Source of the DNA: Coemansia sp. RSA 487
Taxonomy: Eukaryota; Kickxellomycota; Kickxellomycetes; Kickxellales; Kickxellaceae
Length of the DNA: 64,000 nucleotides
NCBI GenBank assembly: GCA_027577595.1
Contig: JANBRJ010000017.1
Location: forward strand, 1 to 64,000
Direction of reading: 5' to 3'
The notes beneath the pieces were generated by a model. The model ran no database searches. It was not told where the DNA came from and saw nothing but the letters and a program-made list of their open reading frames with translations. A program made the translations under genes and the position numbers. Of this stretch, positions 30,242 through 39,372 are shown in pieces; position 1 is the first letter of the stretch; every line of letters starts with the position of its first letter.

Positions 30242-32641
30242 CTACGTCCATATCTTGACGGCTGCCATTACGGCTGCCCCCGCGTAGACCGCAATGAAAA
30301 GCAAGAGCTGCATGTACCTAGGGAGCTGCTTGACGTGAACCGAGCTGAAGCCGCCGACCATTAGGGTGACAAGCCCAGCGTAGACCAGGATGCCAGTGCA
30401 TATGCTTTGCAAAATGCCGTTCAGCAGCAGCGCGTACGGCGAATGGGGGTCGTAGACGGACCGCAGTGCCAGCCCAATGATGATACCCGTAGGCGTGGTG
30501 GCGGTGAAAAACACGGCACTGAGCCAAGCCTTCCACCACCCAGGAAACCTGTCCGGCTCGGTTCGATGCTGCAAGTACCGGGGGCGCTGCTGGGCCAGCG
30601 ACTCTTTGCTGACCTCCTCTATCGTTTGCTCAATGTTCGGGTTGACTTGCCACGGCTCTGGCGTAAACGATGTGGCCATCGACGCCAAAGTGCGCCGCGA
30701 CTTTGATTTGGCGCGACTGTTTCCCATCGGATCAACTGAGACGTACTCAAAATCCTCGCTACACGTGTGCGCATCCAGCGCATCTTCATGATCGTCCTGA
30801 CGGGTCTCTTCTTCGGGCTGGTCTAGCTGCATCTCGTAAGCCAGCTGCGCCTTTACCCAGTACAGCTCGGCCAGCGATGTGCCTAACGCCAAGCCCTCGA
30901 AGAACTGGTGGAAGCACACGGCTACCAGCAGGGCAAAGAAGCCTTGCGCCTGGGCTGTGGCCAGTGCCAGCCCCACAAGCACAGAATACAGCGCTATCCC
31001 TAGTTCCAGTACATATGTTGCTAATGCGCGGCGCTGCACTTCCACTGGGTATACGGGTTTGTTAGCAACCGAGCTGTCGTTACTGTGGATGGCCGTGGAC
31101 TCTGCGGCGCTGTCGCTATCGAAGCCGGGCGCCGCCTTCGTAGGCACCGGGGCGTCTGCGGATCTTGCCGACACGAAGGGCTGCCGCATCGCCATTCCGT
31201 TGCCCATCGACTGGTACACGCATGACGAGGGCGCAGCGGTAGGCGGCGTCGGAATGGATACGCGCTTCGGCTGCTTGATGCTGTTAAACGTGCTGTAGGG
31301 CGGCGACTTGAGAGGCATGTGCATTGTAGCCGTTGTAAACACTGGAGCCACAGATTCAGAGTCTTCTTCGTTTTCTTCGTCGTTGTCGTCGTCGTCATCG
31401 TCGCTAGTCATAGGCACTACGCGTGGCACGTCCTCTGGAACCGGATCAAGACGACGCACAGGGCTTTGCGCACTGGACCGTCTTTTCTGGCTGTTGTTGC
31501 TGCTAGTGGTACTGGTGCTCCTGATATCTGGCGACACTACGCATTGTTGTTGCTGATGTTGTTGCTCCAGAAGAGAGTCACACATCCCAGCATCCAGCGT
31601 GGTGGGCGGAAGCCGTGGCATGCTCAGACACCGGTGACGCCACCCCATTGTACCCGAAACACCCCTGTACACGCCCGCCGACATGCGATGGCTTCTCTTA
31701 CTAGACGTGCCGCTGATACGCTTGATGGATTTTCGGGTAAACGAGTTGGGGCGCAGCGAAATGGCCCGCGACGACCCTGCGTTGTTGGCAGAAGACACAG
31801 TGGAGTGTTGCATAGTGCGAGCCTTTGTATGCTTGGGCATCAGCTCGGGGGTGGATTTTGCTTGATTGTTTCCACGCATCATTGGGTATGCGCGGCGGTG
31901 GGTCGGAGCAATGGAAGTGGGCGCGCACAATGGGAACTGCGGCTCGGATCTCAAGTACCGCGCCATGCGGTCGGTTCCAACCATGGCCAGCTGGCGCTTG
32001 GACCGCGCAAGCGTTGCATAGTTGCCGTGTCTTGTCAGCGCAAATCCCGCAAGTGCGCTACCGTACGTCGATTGCTGGTGGTTTGTGTGGACAGACAGAG
32101 ACCGCGCGGAAGCCCCAAACACCTGGGGATTCACGGGTGGCGATAGGATAGGCAGTGGCGGGGGAAGCATCCTTGTCGACGCATCCGCGTACCCCGGGAA
32201 CACACCGCCATCTATCTCAGACTCTGCGGATCGACTGTTCTTGCCGTAATCGGCGCGGCTGACCCACGCCTCGATCAGCCACCACTCCACGCTATGCATT
32301 GTAAACACTGCAGCCATGGCGAACAGACTGGCCCATGCGCCGTACTTGTCGGCAAACGGGCCCAGGCACGGGTTGGTCAGGGCATCGGTTGCTGCAGGGA
32401 ACAAGTGGATGAACGCCGTCGACACGATGACTCCGGACCCGAAGAACTGGCCCAGCTGGATCACAAACGATGGTACGAATCCGTGGTGTCCGAATCCGCG
32501 CACCGTCTGGCTGATGATCGGGAGAAACACGCCCAGGGCGCTGGCTCCAATGATGATGAACAACGACGCCAAGTGCCAGTCCTTGTCCCAGGCAGATCCG
32601 CTGCTATCCAAAGCCTCGCACTCCATTATTGGCAACGCCAT
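30242..32641 (-). CDS. ZIP-family metal transporter with large cytosolic insertions
   Basis: 799 residues, about twice the usual fungal ZIP. Three N-terminal helices (about 25-130) include SGVIVSTAFIHLFPAA. A low-complexity loop of roughly 400 residues, rich in Ser, Thr, Pro and Arg with an acidic Asp/Glu run, replaces the usual short His-rich loop. Helices 4-5 (about 535-600) hold the metal-site motif HQFFEGLALG near 576. A second insertion of about 100 residues follows, and the last three helices (about 700-799) include TATTPTGIIIGLAL, the second conserved ZIP site. It probably imports Zn2+ or another divalent metal into the cytosol. The first ATG (32641) is used; a second at codon 6 is possible. 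It lies near the two metal-binding-like small genes. Confidence 0.9.
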   Translation of the reverse strand: MALPIMECEALDSSGSAWDKDWHLASLFIIIGASALGVFLPIISQTVRGFGHHGFVPSFVIQLGQFFGSGVIVSTAFIHLFPAATDALTNPCLGPFADKYGAWASLFAMAAVFTMHSVEWWLIEAWVSRADYGKNSRSAESEIDGGVFPGYADASTRMLPPPLPILSPPVNPQVFGASARSLSVHTNHQQSTYGSALAGFALTRHGNYATLARSKRQLAMVGTDRMARYLRSEPQFPLCAPTSIAPTHRRAYPMMRGNNQAKSTPELMPKHTKARTMQHSTVSSANNAGSSRAISLRPNSFTRKSIKRISGTSSKRSHRMSAGVYRGVSGTMGWRHRCLSMPRLPPTTLDAGMCDSLLEQQHQQQQCVVSPDIRSTSTTSSNNSQKRRSSAQSPVRRLDPVPEDVPRVVPMTSDDDDDDNDEENEEDSESVAPVFTTATMHMPLKSPPYSTFNSIKQPKRVSIPTPPTAAPSSCVYQSMGNGMAMRQPFVSARSADAPVPTKAAPGFDSDSAAESTAIHSNDSSVANKPVYPVEVQRRALATYVLELGIALYSVLVGLALATAQAQGFFALLVAVCFHQFFEGLALGTSLAELYWVKAQLAYEMQLDQPEEETRQDDHEDALDAHTCSEDFEYVSVDPMGNSRAKSKSRRTLASMATSFTPEPWQVNPNIEQTIEEVSKESLAQQRPRYLQHRTEPDRFPGWWKAWLSAVFFTATTPTGIIIGLALRSVYDPHSPYALLLNGILQSICTGILVYAGLVTLMVGGFSSVHVKQLPRYMQLLLFIAVYAGAAVMAAVKIWT

Positions 32642-33452
32642 TTTTGTGCTTTAAAAGGTTTAGAAGTTGTGTAATTAGGCGGGTTGGATGAACAAAATAC
32701 TAGAAATGATAAAAAATTAAAAGACCATGTTGAGAAAAATGAAATAAAATGCAATAAAAGACCAACAGTCCCGCCAAGCTCTTCCTCCAGAAGAGGCTTT
32801 TTATCCATTTTCACAGAAACGTTCAGCCCAAAAAAGAAAAAAGCCATTCTGAGATTTTGTAGATTTTGTTTTGTTTTTTTTAAATAAATAATAAGAAAAA
32901 AAGTTCCAAATGTTCCCGCCACAATCCATAAATAAACAAACATCCCTCTCTTCTATCAGACACGCCATAAATCGCAAAAGCTTTTTTTTTTTTGGCTGAA
33001 TACCGCTTTTCTTCTACGTGAAGCCTTTGTTACCAGTTAACCACAAACACTATTATCTCTTTCGGCAAGTCCCCACCATCCCCTCCGCCATTTCGTTTGT
33101 TCTTTCTTTGCCCATTCTCTTGGACAACGCGGTACGTGCGTCTCTTTTGTTTTCTTGATTCGGCTGTTATAATCTCCCCCTCCCCCGTTTTTTTTTAAAA
33201 AAAAAAGTCTGCTGAGATTTCATATTGTTTATTTCTTCAAACAAAGAGAACATAAGCAAAGCAAAGAAAGGGGAGGTGGACGCCACCCGACAGCCATGTC
33301 TCTCTCCATTTATCCCATTTCACAATTGACATATGACTTACCAAATGCACATCACTTATTAGTGCATAATCCAACATATGACACCACCATTTCAAGCCAA
33401 AATAAGCATGCATTTTACAATCCAATTTATTCACCACAAAAAAAAAGGTGGT
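32642..33452. other. Spacer upstream of the ZIP gene
   Basis: About 800 bp with long A and T tracts and no gene. It must hold the ZIP promoter; I found no Zap1-type zinc element (ACCTTNAAGGT). Confidence 0.5.
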
Positions 33453-33755
33453 TTAGTTTTGGTAATGCCATGCACTGTTGAATCCGCTCTTCCATTTAGC
33501 AAAGAGCGAAACCGTTTTATCTCCATCACCGCCCTCGTTGACTACAATGTTACGTAAGAATATTACGTCCTCTTTCACCATCGGGTCAAACCCGCACAGT
33601 ATGAGCTTGGCCATCAGTTTGTTGTACTTTTCACACGAATCGCCTCCACATCCGCATGGCTCTTTCCGGTCGTGCACCAAGAACCAGCATGCTGGTGGTA
33701 CCAGCGGTGTACAGGGATGGTGGTGGTGGTGATGTGATTCGCATTCGCAAGCCAT
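33453..33755 (-). CDS. Small His/Cys-rich protein, putative metal-binding
   Basis: 100 residues starting MACECESHHHHHHPC. The first 40 residues hold a run of six His and seven Cys (CxC at 3-5, then CGC and DSC near 34-41). The rest is a globular-looking segment (KYNKLMAKLILCGFDPM, then VIFLRNIVV) with one more Cys and no recognised domain. There is no signal peptide. The ligand density suggests binding of Zn, Cu or Ni, but that is inference. It is divergently paired with the gene at 34299 and lies about 800 bp upstream of the ZIP gene. Confidence 0.6.
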   Translation of the reverse strand: MACECESHHHHHHPCTPLVPPACWFLVHDRKEPCGCGGDSCEKYNKLMAKLILCGFDPMVKEDVIFLRNIVVNEGGDGDKTVSLFAKWKSGFNSAWHYQN

Positions 33756-34298
33756 TCTATTTAATAAAAAAGTAAATCTAAATATAATAGTAGTAAGTTG
33801 TCAAAAAAAGAAAGAGAATAAAAGCTTTTAACAAATGACGCTGTGTGAAAGGAACAGATGAGAAAGATAAAGAGCAAAAATCCCACACGTTAACTGCGGA
33901 TGAAAATTTTACTCCACTCTTCGTCACTAAAAGGATCTCAACAGGTGCAACAAAAACAGCAACAATGAACAGATGGGTGACCCAGGTGCTGTTTCAGCTG
34001 ACAACTCAAAAAAAAAAGACATGGACCTGGGTTGAGCTTGTAGCCAAATCAAAAGAAGTGCTTGGTATAGTACGCAGCCTTCATGCATGGGTGAGTTGGG
34101 TGGACAAATTGCTCTTTTTGCTTCTTGAGAATAAACTGATCACGCTCAAACACTTTACATCTCGCTTTTTTTCCTTGTCCGAAATCCTTGCTGCTTTTCT
34201 TGGATGGAAAATCCTACAAAAGCTCTGCCTTCTGCTCCCTCTTTTCATTTACGTTTTTTTGATACTTTATCTTTTACTCTCCAAACCACTTTATAAAA
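33756..34298. promoter_or_regulatory. Shared promoter region of the His/Cys-rich gene pair
   Basis: 543 bp between divergent ATGs with no gene of its own. A TTATAAAA lies directly before the ATG at 34299, and AGATAAAG near 33868 is a possible GATA-factor site. No copy of a known metal-response element was recognised. Confidence 0.45.
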
Positions 34299-34565
34299 AT
34301 GTCCGTCATCTATACTTGCGTCGAAGGCCGCGTTTTCCAAATAGAGCCAGCATTCATTGTTGAGAAATGCGTCGAAAAGGTCGTTGAGAAGAAAGTCGAG
34401 GTTATCAAGGAAGTTTGCTGCTGTGGTGGAGGCGGCCACCACCACCACGGTTGCGGTGGGTGCTGTGGTGGCTGTGGCGGCGGCTGTGGTGGATGCGGAT
34501 GCAAAGGCACTGCCAAACCCAAGGATGCCGAAATCAAGATAAAGGTCTCTGTTGAGGAGAAATAA
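34299..34565 (+). CDS. Small Cys/Gly-rich protein with His run, metallothionein-like composition
   Basis: 88 residues. A mostly charged N-terminal half with a Val-Glu-Lys-rich helix-or-strand segment (EKVVEKKVEVIKEV) leads into CCCGGGGHHHHGCGG and a run of CGGC-type repeats to about residue 70, then an acidic/basic tail ending KVSVEEK. At least 12 Cys lie within some 30 residues. This is the composition of a metal-binding protein, but it matches no metallothionein class I can name. The ATG is the first in frame, and a TAA follows at 34563. It is divergent from 33453-33755, and the two share the run-of-His plus clustered-Cys theme. Confidence 0.6.
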   Translation: MSVIYTCVEGRVFQIEPAFIVEKCVEKVVEKKVEVIKEVCCCGGGGHHHHGCGGCCGGCGGGCGGCGCKGTAKPKDAEIKIKVSVEEK

Positions 34566-34746
34566 ACAATGTCTTGTATTTTTCTTTCTTTTCCCTTTCG
34601 GATCCCATGTATCACTGAATCTCCCATTTACCGATATACAATATATCTTTTACACCATAAATACATACATGCACAATGATGAAAAAACGAAAATTACTCA
34701 TGTGGCTAGTCATGAACAAAGTAATTGTTACTTTATACTATTTTGA

Positions 34747-35980
34747 TCACATTAAAATGCAGCAAAAGAAACAGAAAAAGGCACATGCTAAACTGGCTCC
34801 TTCAAATACTGCGGTGACAGCGTTTGTAAGGCGCACTAAAAAAAAGCTTTTAACGCGGCAAGGAGGAGGAAGGGGAGGGATATAAGAAACTGACATTGCA
34901 ACCGCCTCCCTGACACGCTCGCTGGTTTCCCATTTTATCCTGCACTCTTTCGCTGTGCGTGATGCTACTTCCATTTCCACTTTGCCCCAGTTATAGCGGC
35001 CACGCTGGGGCTTTTGCCTACACAGCGTGTCTACCAGCAGATCCGTCTCCTCAGATTTCCATACTGCTGCAGCGCGTTTTATCTGCGGCGGAGATTTGTA
35101 GATATTCTGGCACCGCCAAATACTCAGCTCAGTCTCCTTGCTAATTGCCTTCCAGTCCACCCTATAAAGACCACCATGCTTGTGGGCCATTTTCAAGCAT
35201 CTTTTCCCAGACAATCGGTGGATCTACCTCATGTTTCAGTCTAACATTTTCCCTTTTGATGCTATCCATCATGACATGCACATTAGATTGGCGCTTGTGC
35301 AGAAGCACTACATATGCAGCCTTCGCTTTTGTTGTTCTGGGATCGGGTGGTGCCTTAAGCAACGCCTTTAGCTGGGCAATCTCACCGGGAGTCCATTGGC
35401 CATCATCAGTGTCTACAGCCTTTTCTTCAGCCCGTGCCCCCGATTCCTTTTGTCTTTCGCGCAAAATGGCAAGCGCATTCCCTTTAAGGCATCCATGTTT
35501 CGACATAGTTAAACACTCTTGACCACATTTCCCGCCACCAACGTATTCCGCAACTTTCTGCCAACTTTCGCACTTTGTGCTGGTTCCTCTGGCCTCGCGC
35601 AGTCGGATGATTTCCTCAGCCGTCCAGTGAGGTTTGTTTGAATGCCCAGGACTACCGAACAGCATTTTGCATAGGATGGACTTTGTTATGGCCGCCCTTT
35701 CTTCTGCGCTAGTCCCCTTGAAATCGGGTTTTAATAATTCCTTGCTCGTTGTTATTGTTGTTTCTTCGTTCTTAGGCTTTAGCAATTTCATATTGCCTTT
35801 TGGTCTCCCCTTGAAAACAATTCTGCGCGCCTGGTGGTATTTTTTCTACACTGCTTGATTGATAATCTCATGTGGCTGCTAACATTTTCCCAATCGATGG
35901 TGGCGGCTTTGTGAAAGATACTGCGACTCGATATAGTCGACTAGTTGACGAATCTCTCAAACGATCGAGATCTGCCAAAA
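34747..35980 (-). pseudogene. Decayed SANT/Myb-like gene, copy 1
   Basis: Two overlapping frames (35791-35162 and 35214-34747) together match most of the intact gene at 37234-38379: HWTAEEIIRLREARGTS against HRWTPEESSRLREIKGAS, GQWTPGEIAQLKALL against GNWTPDELAQIKALL, DWKAISKETELSIWRCQNIY against DWKEISKQVGVTEFRCQNIY, and the last SANT repeat. The frame changes between them near 35165-35210, in mid-repeat. Upstream to 35980 the first repeat is still readable in pieces (DYIESQYL; IDWENVSS) but interrupted by stops and a frame change. A 49-nt intron could be imagined at the first break but would remove conserved residues. I conclude it is a pseudogene. Confidence 0.7.
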
Positions 35981-36369
35981 AAATTGTGATTGATCGCTCA
36001 CATCTCACCCTTAAGTCGGATCCCAGATAGGAAATGCTCTGCTCATGGATAGCATATCCTATTTATCTCCAATATCATGTATACAAAGCAAAATAATAAA
36101 TACATGTCAGCGACATTCAGAAATATCCAAAAGTCAAAAACTTTACAAATGTCATATTCACTACCTTTACAAGCTAAATGACTTTAGAGAAAGTTTTTTT
36201 CTGCTTGTATCTCCTGTCTGAAATGTAAACCTGAAGAATATTCTCTATATATCTGTTACGGTGTGCGCGTCCCCCCACAGCATCAGATGCAGCACATCAG
36301 GAATAAATATTGTCTTTGTTTTGGTGATCCACGTAAACAGAAACTCAACGTGCTTTATAGAGTTGCAGC
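35981..36369. other. Spacer in the SANT cluster
   Basis: About 390 bp, AT-rich. I see no gene, repeat or structured RNA. Confidence 0.45.
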
Positions 36370-36901
36370 TTTAGCATCTCGTTGTAAACTCTTTAGCACA
36401 AACATTCTGCCATTGTAGCAGCATTGCTAATTTTCTTCTAGTTCCAACATAATCGGCAAATATATCCCATCCGCGAAAACGCCCACCGGTTCCTCTGGCC
36501 TTGTGCAGCCGGGAAATCTCGTCCGTGGTCCGTCATCATTGCCGGGGCTTTGCATTTGAAGTGCTGGAGGAAACTGTGTTGGTCATATGTTTTAAATCCA
36601 CTATATCTGCCTCGCTCTCCTTGAAATCAGTTTTCAGTGCTCTCAGGCACTTGTTCTGGCACGCAATATGCAATAATCCAGCCTGGCTATCGATATTAGT
36701 CCAGCTTAGTTTGTTGCTATACGGAAGGGCCTCGAAATCGACATAGTCGACCAAATGACGGCTCTCGGATACAATCCATGTGTGGTGTTGCTTTATCAAC
36801 GGTGTTGAGCTTTGGCACCCATCTGAAAGATTATCCAAAGCTGCGTCATTTTCCGCCGAGACACTAGGGATAGCCTCATGGTTAATATGACCCTTGCACA
36901 T
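36370..36901 (-). pseudogene. Decayed SANT/Myb-like gene, copy 2
   Basis: An open frame at 36901-36536 matches the first repeat of the intact gene: HTWIVSESRHLVDYVDFEAL against KTWTDTEFRSLVDYVSSEFI, then NKCLRALKTDFKESEADIVDL. It ends early, and in another frame down to 36370 the second repeat is recognisable (TTDEISRLHKARGT, GWDIFADYVGTRRK, LLQWQNVCAKEF). Nothing of repeats 3-5 remains. It is a clear relic, on the same strand as the other copies. Confidence 0.65.
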
Positions 36902-37233
36902 TTGAGAATGTATGTTTGTATGTTGTACAGAAGCGAAAGGAAATTGTTAGTGTTTCAAAATAGCCGAAAAATGTTGGGCAGTGAAAAAGATCGTGATGCG
37001 ATCTTTAGCATAAAGCAACTTTTTTTCTCATACTTTGCATGTGTATATAGCTAAACCACATATATGGATCACTGAAACAATAACCTAATAGCTGGCAATG
37101 GAAATCTCATTTAGATATCGCTTACAGGGGACGGAGATTACAGTGACTAATAGGCTTTGAATAATTTATACACTTAATAGATGACAAGAACCATATACCT
37201 TCAATATGCTGAAAAGGTATCAGAAGGAGAAGA
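36902..37233. other. Spacer downstream of the intact SANT gene
   Basis: About 330 bp, AT-rich, with no gene seen. It contains the 3' end of the gene at 37234-38379. Confidence 0.4.
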
Positions 37234-38379
37234 CTACTCATGTAAAATCGTTTGCCTGATGCGCTTGTCCCTGAACTTCATCTTACACTGCTGCCTTGAG
37301 CGAGTCTTTACAGCATTGGCCACAGCGTGCCAGTCAAAAGACCTTTTCCTGCTTTTCTGGCTCCGCAAGGCTATAACTAGTCGGTCCACTTCGTCAGCTG
37401 TCCAATACCTCTTACTGTGGCTTACCAATAGCATATCGTTGTATATATTCTGGCACCGAAACTCTGTAACCCCAACTTGCTTACTAATTTCCTTCCAATC
37501 GGCCATTTCAACACCACCGTAGTTACTGACCATCTGCCGCAGCTGTTGCTGAATTACTAGTATCCGCTCTATAATTTTCCGGTTTCTTATGTTATTCTTG
37601 AGGTACTTCACCTTTAGACGCACCTGGGCTTTCGGTTTGTGTGGAAACAGCTGAAACGCAGAACGTGTGTGGAATAACCTGTCGTCAGTTGGCGTATCCA
37701 ACAACGCTTTTATCTGTGCAAGTTCATCTGGCGTCCAGTTGCCAGTACGATCTTTCGCAGTTGCCGTCTCCTTATTTTGCGATACCGACTCGTTATTATT
37801 TCTATGTAAAGATGCCAGCTCTTCAGCTGCGCACATATTTGACCACTTTTGAAGGCACTGGCCATCAGTCAGCCCATTGCCAACATATTGAGCAACAGTT
37901 TTCCAGCTGATACGCTTCTTGCTAGCTCCTTTAATCTCACGCAGTCGGGAACTTTCCTCAGGTGTCCATCGATGCTTCGAGGATATCTCTTTTCTGGAAC
38001 GGGCAAAAACAGTTTTTGCCATAAACACAGCATCTCCTTGTGTCCCCCTCGCTTTAAAGTCCATATTACGCGCGGTAAGATACTTTTGCTTGCACACACT
38101 CGTTGAGAGTCCAAAGCGGCTGCTGATCTTTTCCCAGTCGGGTTTTAAGCCGTGCAAAATAAACTCGGAGCTGACATAATCAACCAAACTGCGGAATTCA
38201 GTGTCAGTCCACGTTTTATATTGATGTGGTGGTGGAGCTGTTGAACTGTAGAACCTAACCATCAACGTGTTCCCAATTTGTGTGCATTGCTGTTGATGTA
38301 CTTGCGATAGCTTTGCGTGAAGGATATTTCTTGCGCATCGTTGCACAAGTGTTTTCAGCTGTTGCGCTGCAACAAACAT
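37234..38379 (-). CDS. Five-repeat SANT/Myb-like protein with mitochondrial-type N-terminus
   Basis: 381 residues, one exon. Five SANT/Myb-like helical repeats are visible at about 54-105 (TWTDTEFRSLVDYV), 136-185 (RWTPEESSRLREI, WKTVAQYVG), 213-262 (NWTPDELAQIKALL, degenerate), 270-315 (DWKEISKQVGVTEFRCQNIY) and 322-372 (YWTADEVDRLVIAL, DWHAVANAV). The Trp spacing is that of DNA-binding Myb repeats. The first 55 residues contain no acidic residue, are rich in Arg, Lys, Gln and Ser, and end in MVRFYSST, like a mitochondrial cleavage site. It may therefore act on mitochondrial DNA, but no functional homologue is known to me. The only intact member of a local four-copy family. Confidence 0.75.
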   Translation of the reverse strand: MFVAAQQLKTLVQRCARNILHAKLSQVHQQQCTQIGNTLMVRFYSSTAPPPHQYKTWTDTEFRSLVDYVSSEFILHGLKPDWEKISSRFGLSTSVCKQKYLTARNMDFKARGTQGDAVFMAKTVFARSRKEISSKHRWTPEESSRLREIKGASKKRISWKTVAQYVGNGLTDGQCLQKWSNMCAAEELASLHRNNNESVSQNKETATAKDRTGNWTPDELAQIKALLDTPTDDRLFHTRSAFQLFPHKPKAQVRLKVKYLKNNIRNRKIIERILVIQQQLRQMVSNYGGVEMADWKEISKQVGVTEFRCQNIYNDMLLVSHSKRYWTADEVDRLVIALRSQKSRKRSFDWHAVANAVKTRSRQQCKMKFRDKRIRQTILHE

Positions 38380-38764
38380 TTTCTCTAATTCGAATAACGC
38401 GTTAAATAAAAGAGTACAGAATATATAATAAAAAACAATTACGATGAAAGAGGTGCATAAAAGTTGGAACTCGAATGGTGCCCACTAAAATTTTTTTGTT
38501 TGTTTATGTTTGTGTTGATTGAAAGATTTGATCAAAGAAACACAAAGCTCAGTAGACATTTGCTTCGAGTGCAATTATCATGAACGGATCCAGCTCTTGG
38601 GGAGAGATACCGCTGTTGTGTATTATATTGTTGCAAGTCCAATAATATGAATACTCTGCCATCCCAAAACATTCTTGGCTTTCAATACTCACTATAGTCG
38701 CGAGCTCAGCTGAGGCAGCTATGGCGATGGAGAGACCATCAGTCGCTGTTACTATATGTCGTGC
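38380..38764. other. Spacer upstream of the intact SANT gene
   Basis: About 385 bp of AT-rich sequence with the promoter of the intact gene. No gene recognised. Confidence 0.4.
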
Positions 38765-38965
38765 TTAAAGTATCTCATCTGATGTCCACTTGCTGTAACG
38801 TTTGTTGCAGTTGCCCATCTTATTCCCAAGACGCAACATTTTCCACTTTGTACGGCATTGGTGGCTGGTTACCCCGTTGCCAACGTATTCAGCAACAGTG
38901 TTCCAATTCTTGCAGTGCTTGCTGGTTCCTCTGGCTTCAAACAGCCGAGGTATCTCGTACGTTGG
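38765..38965 (-). pseudogene. Decayed SANT/Myb-like fragment, copy 3
   Basis: Minus-strand translation gives PRLFEARGTSKHCKNWNTVA, then EYVGNGVTSHQC and KWTSDEI, matching repeat 2 and the start of repeat 3 of the intact gene (RLREIKGASKKRISWKTVAQ, YVGNGLTDGQC, NWTPDEL), and stops at once. No start codon or other repeats were found nearby. A short relic of the same family. Confidence 0.65.
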
Positions 38966-39372
38966 CTATGTATGTTGCAAGTCTTTGCACACGACCAATG
39001 GTCGGGCTGGTTTGCAGATGGAGAACCTGAACTATAGCATCTAGCTGCAAATTTACGTTCGATCTGAGTCCACGGCCGCTGATACGGTCCAGGTGTTAGT
39101 TTTATGAATAAAAAAAGCCTAGCGCATATTTCAGAACGTGCGCTTGAACAACGGCAAATATTGTCGATTCGAAAGTCACTGAATGTATGAGAATAGGGGA
39201 CAAAAATAAACAGCTGATCTCAAAGAGGAAAATATTAATTCAAGATTAAACAGATAAAACGTCGATTGACTTCCCTATTGTCATTCATCCAGTATTTTAT
39301 ATATCCAAGGGGGGAAAGAAAAGTTGAAATAGAAAAAGCTTGTCTCGCTGAAAGTGATAAAGGGCTTTTTTT
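38966..39372. other. Spacer between the SANT relic and ABCE1
   Basis: About 400 bp with no gene seen. The right end carries the ABCE1 3' UTR. Confidence 0.4.

Noticed and set aside
35162-35214. Short intron to rescue the SANT copy 1 frame
   Set aside because: The only fitting GT...AG pair has a poor donor and would remove residues conserved with the intact paralogue.
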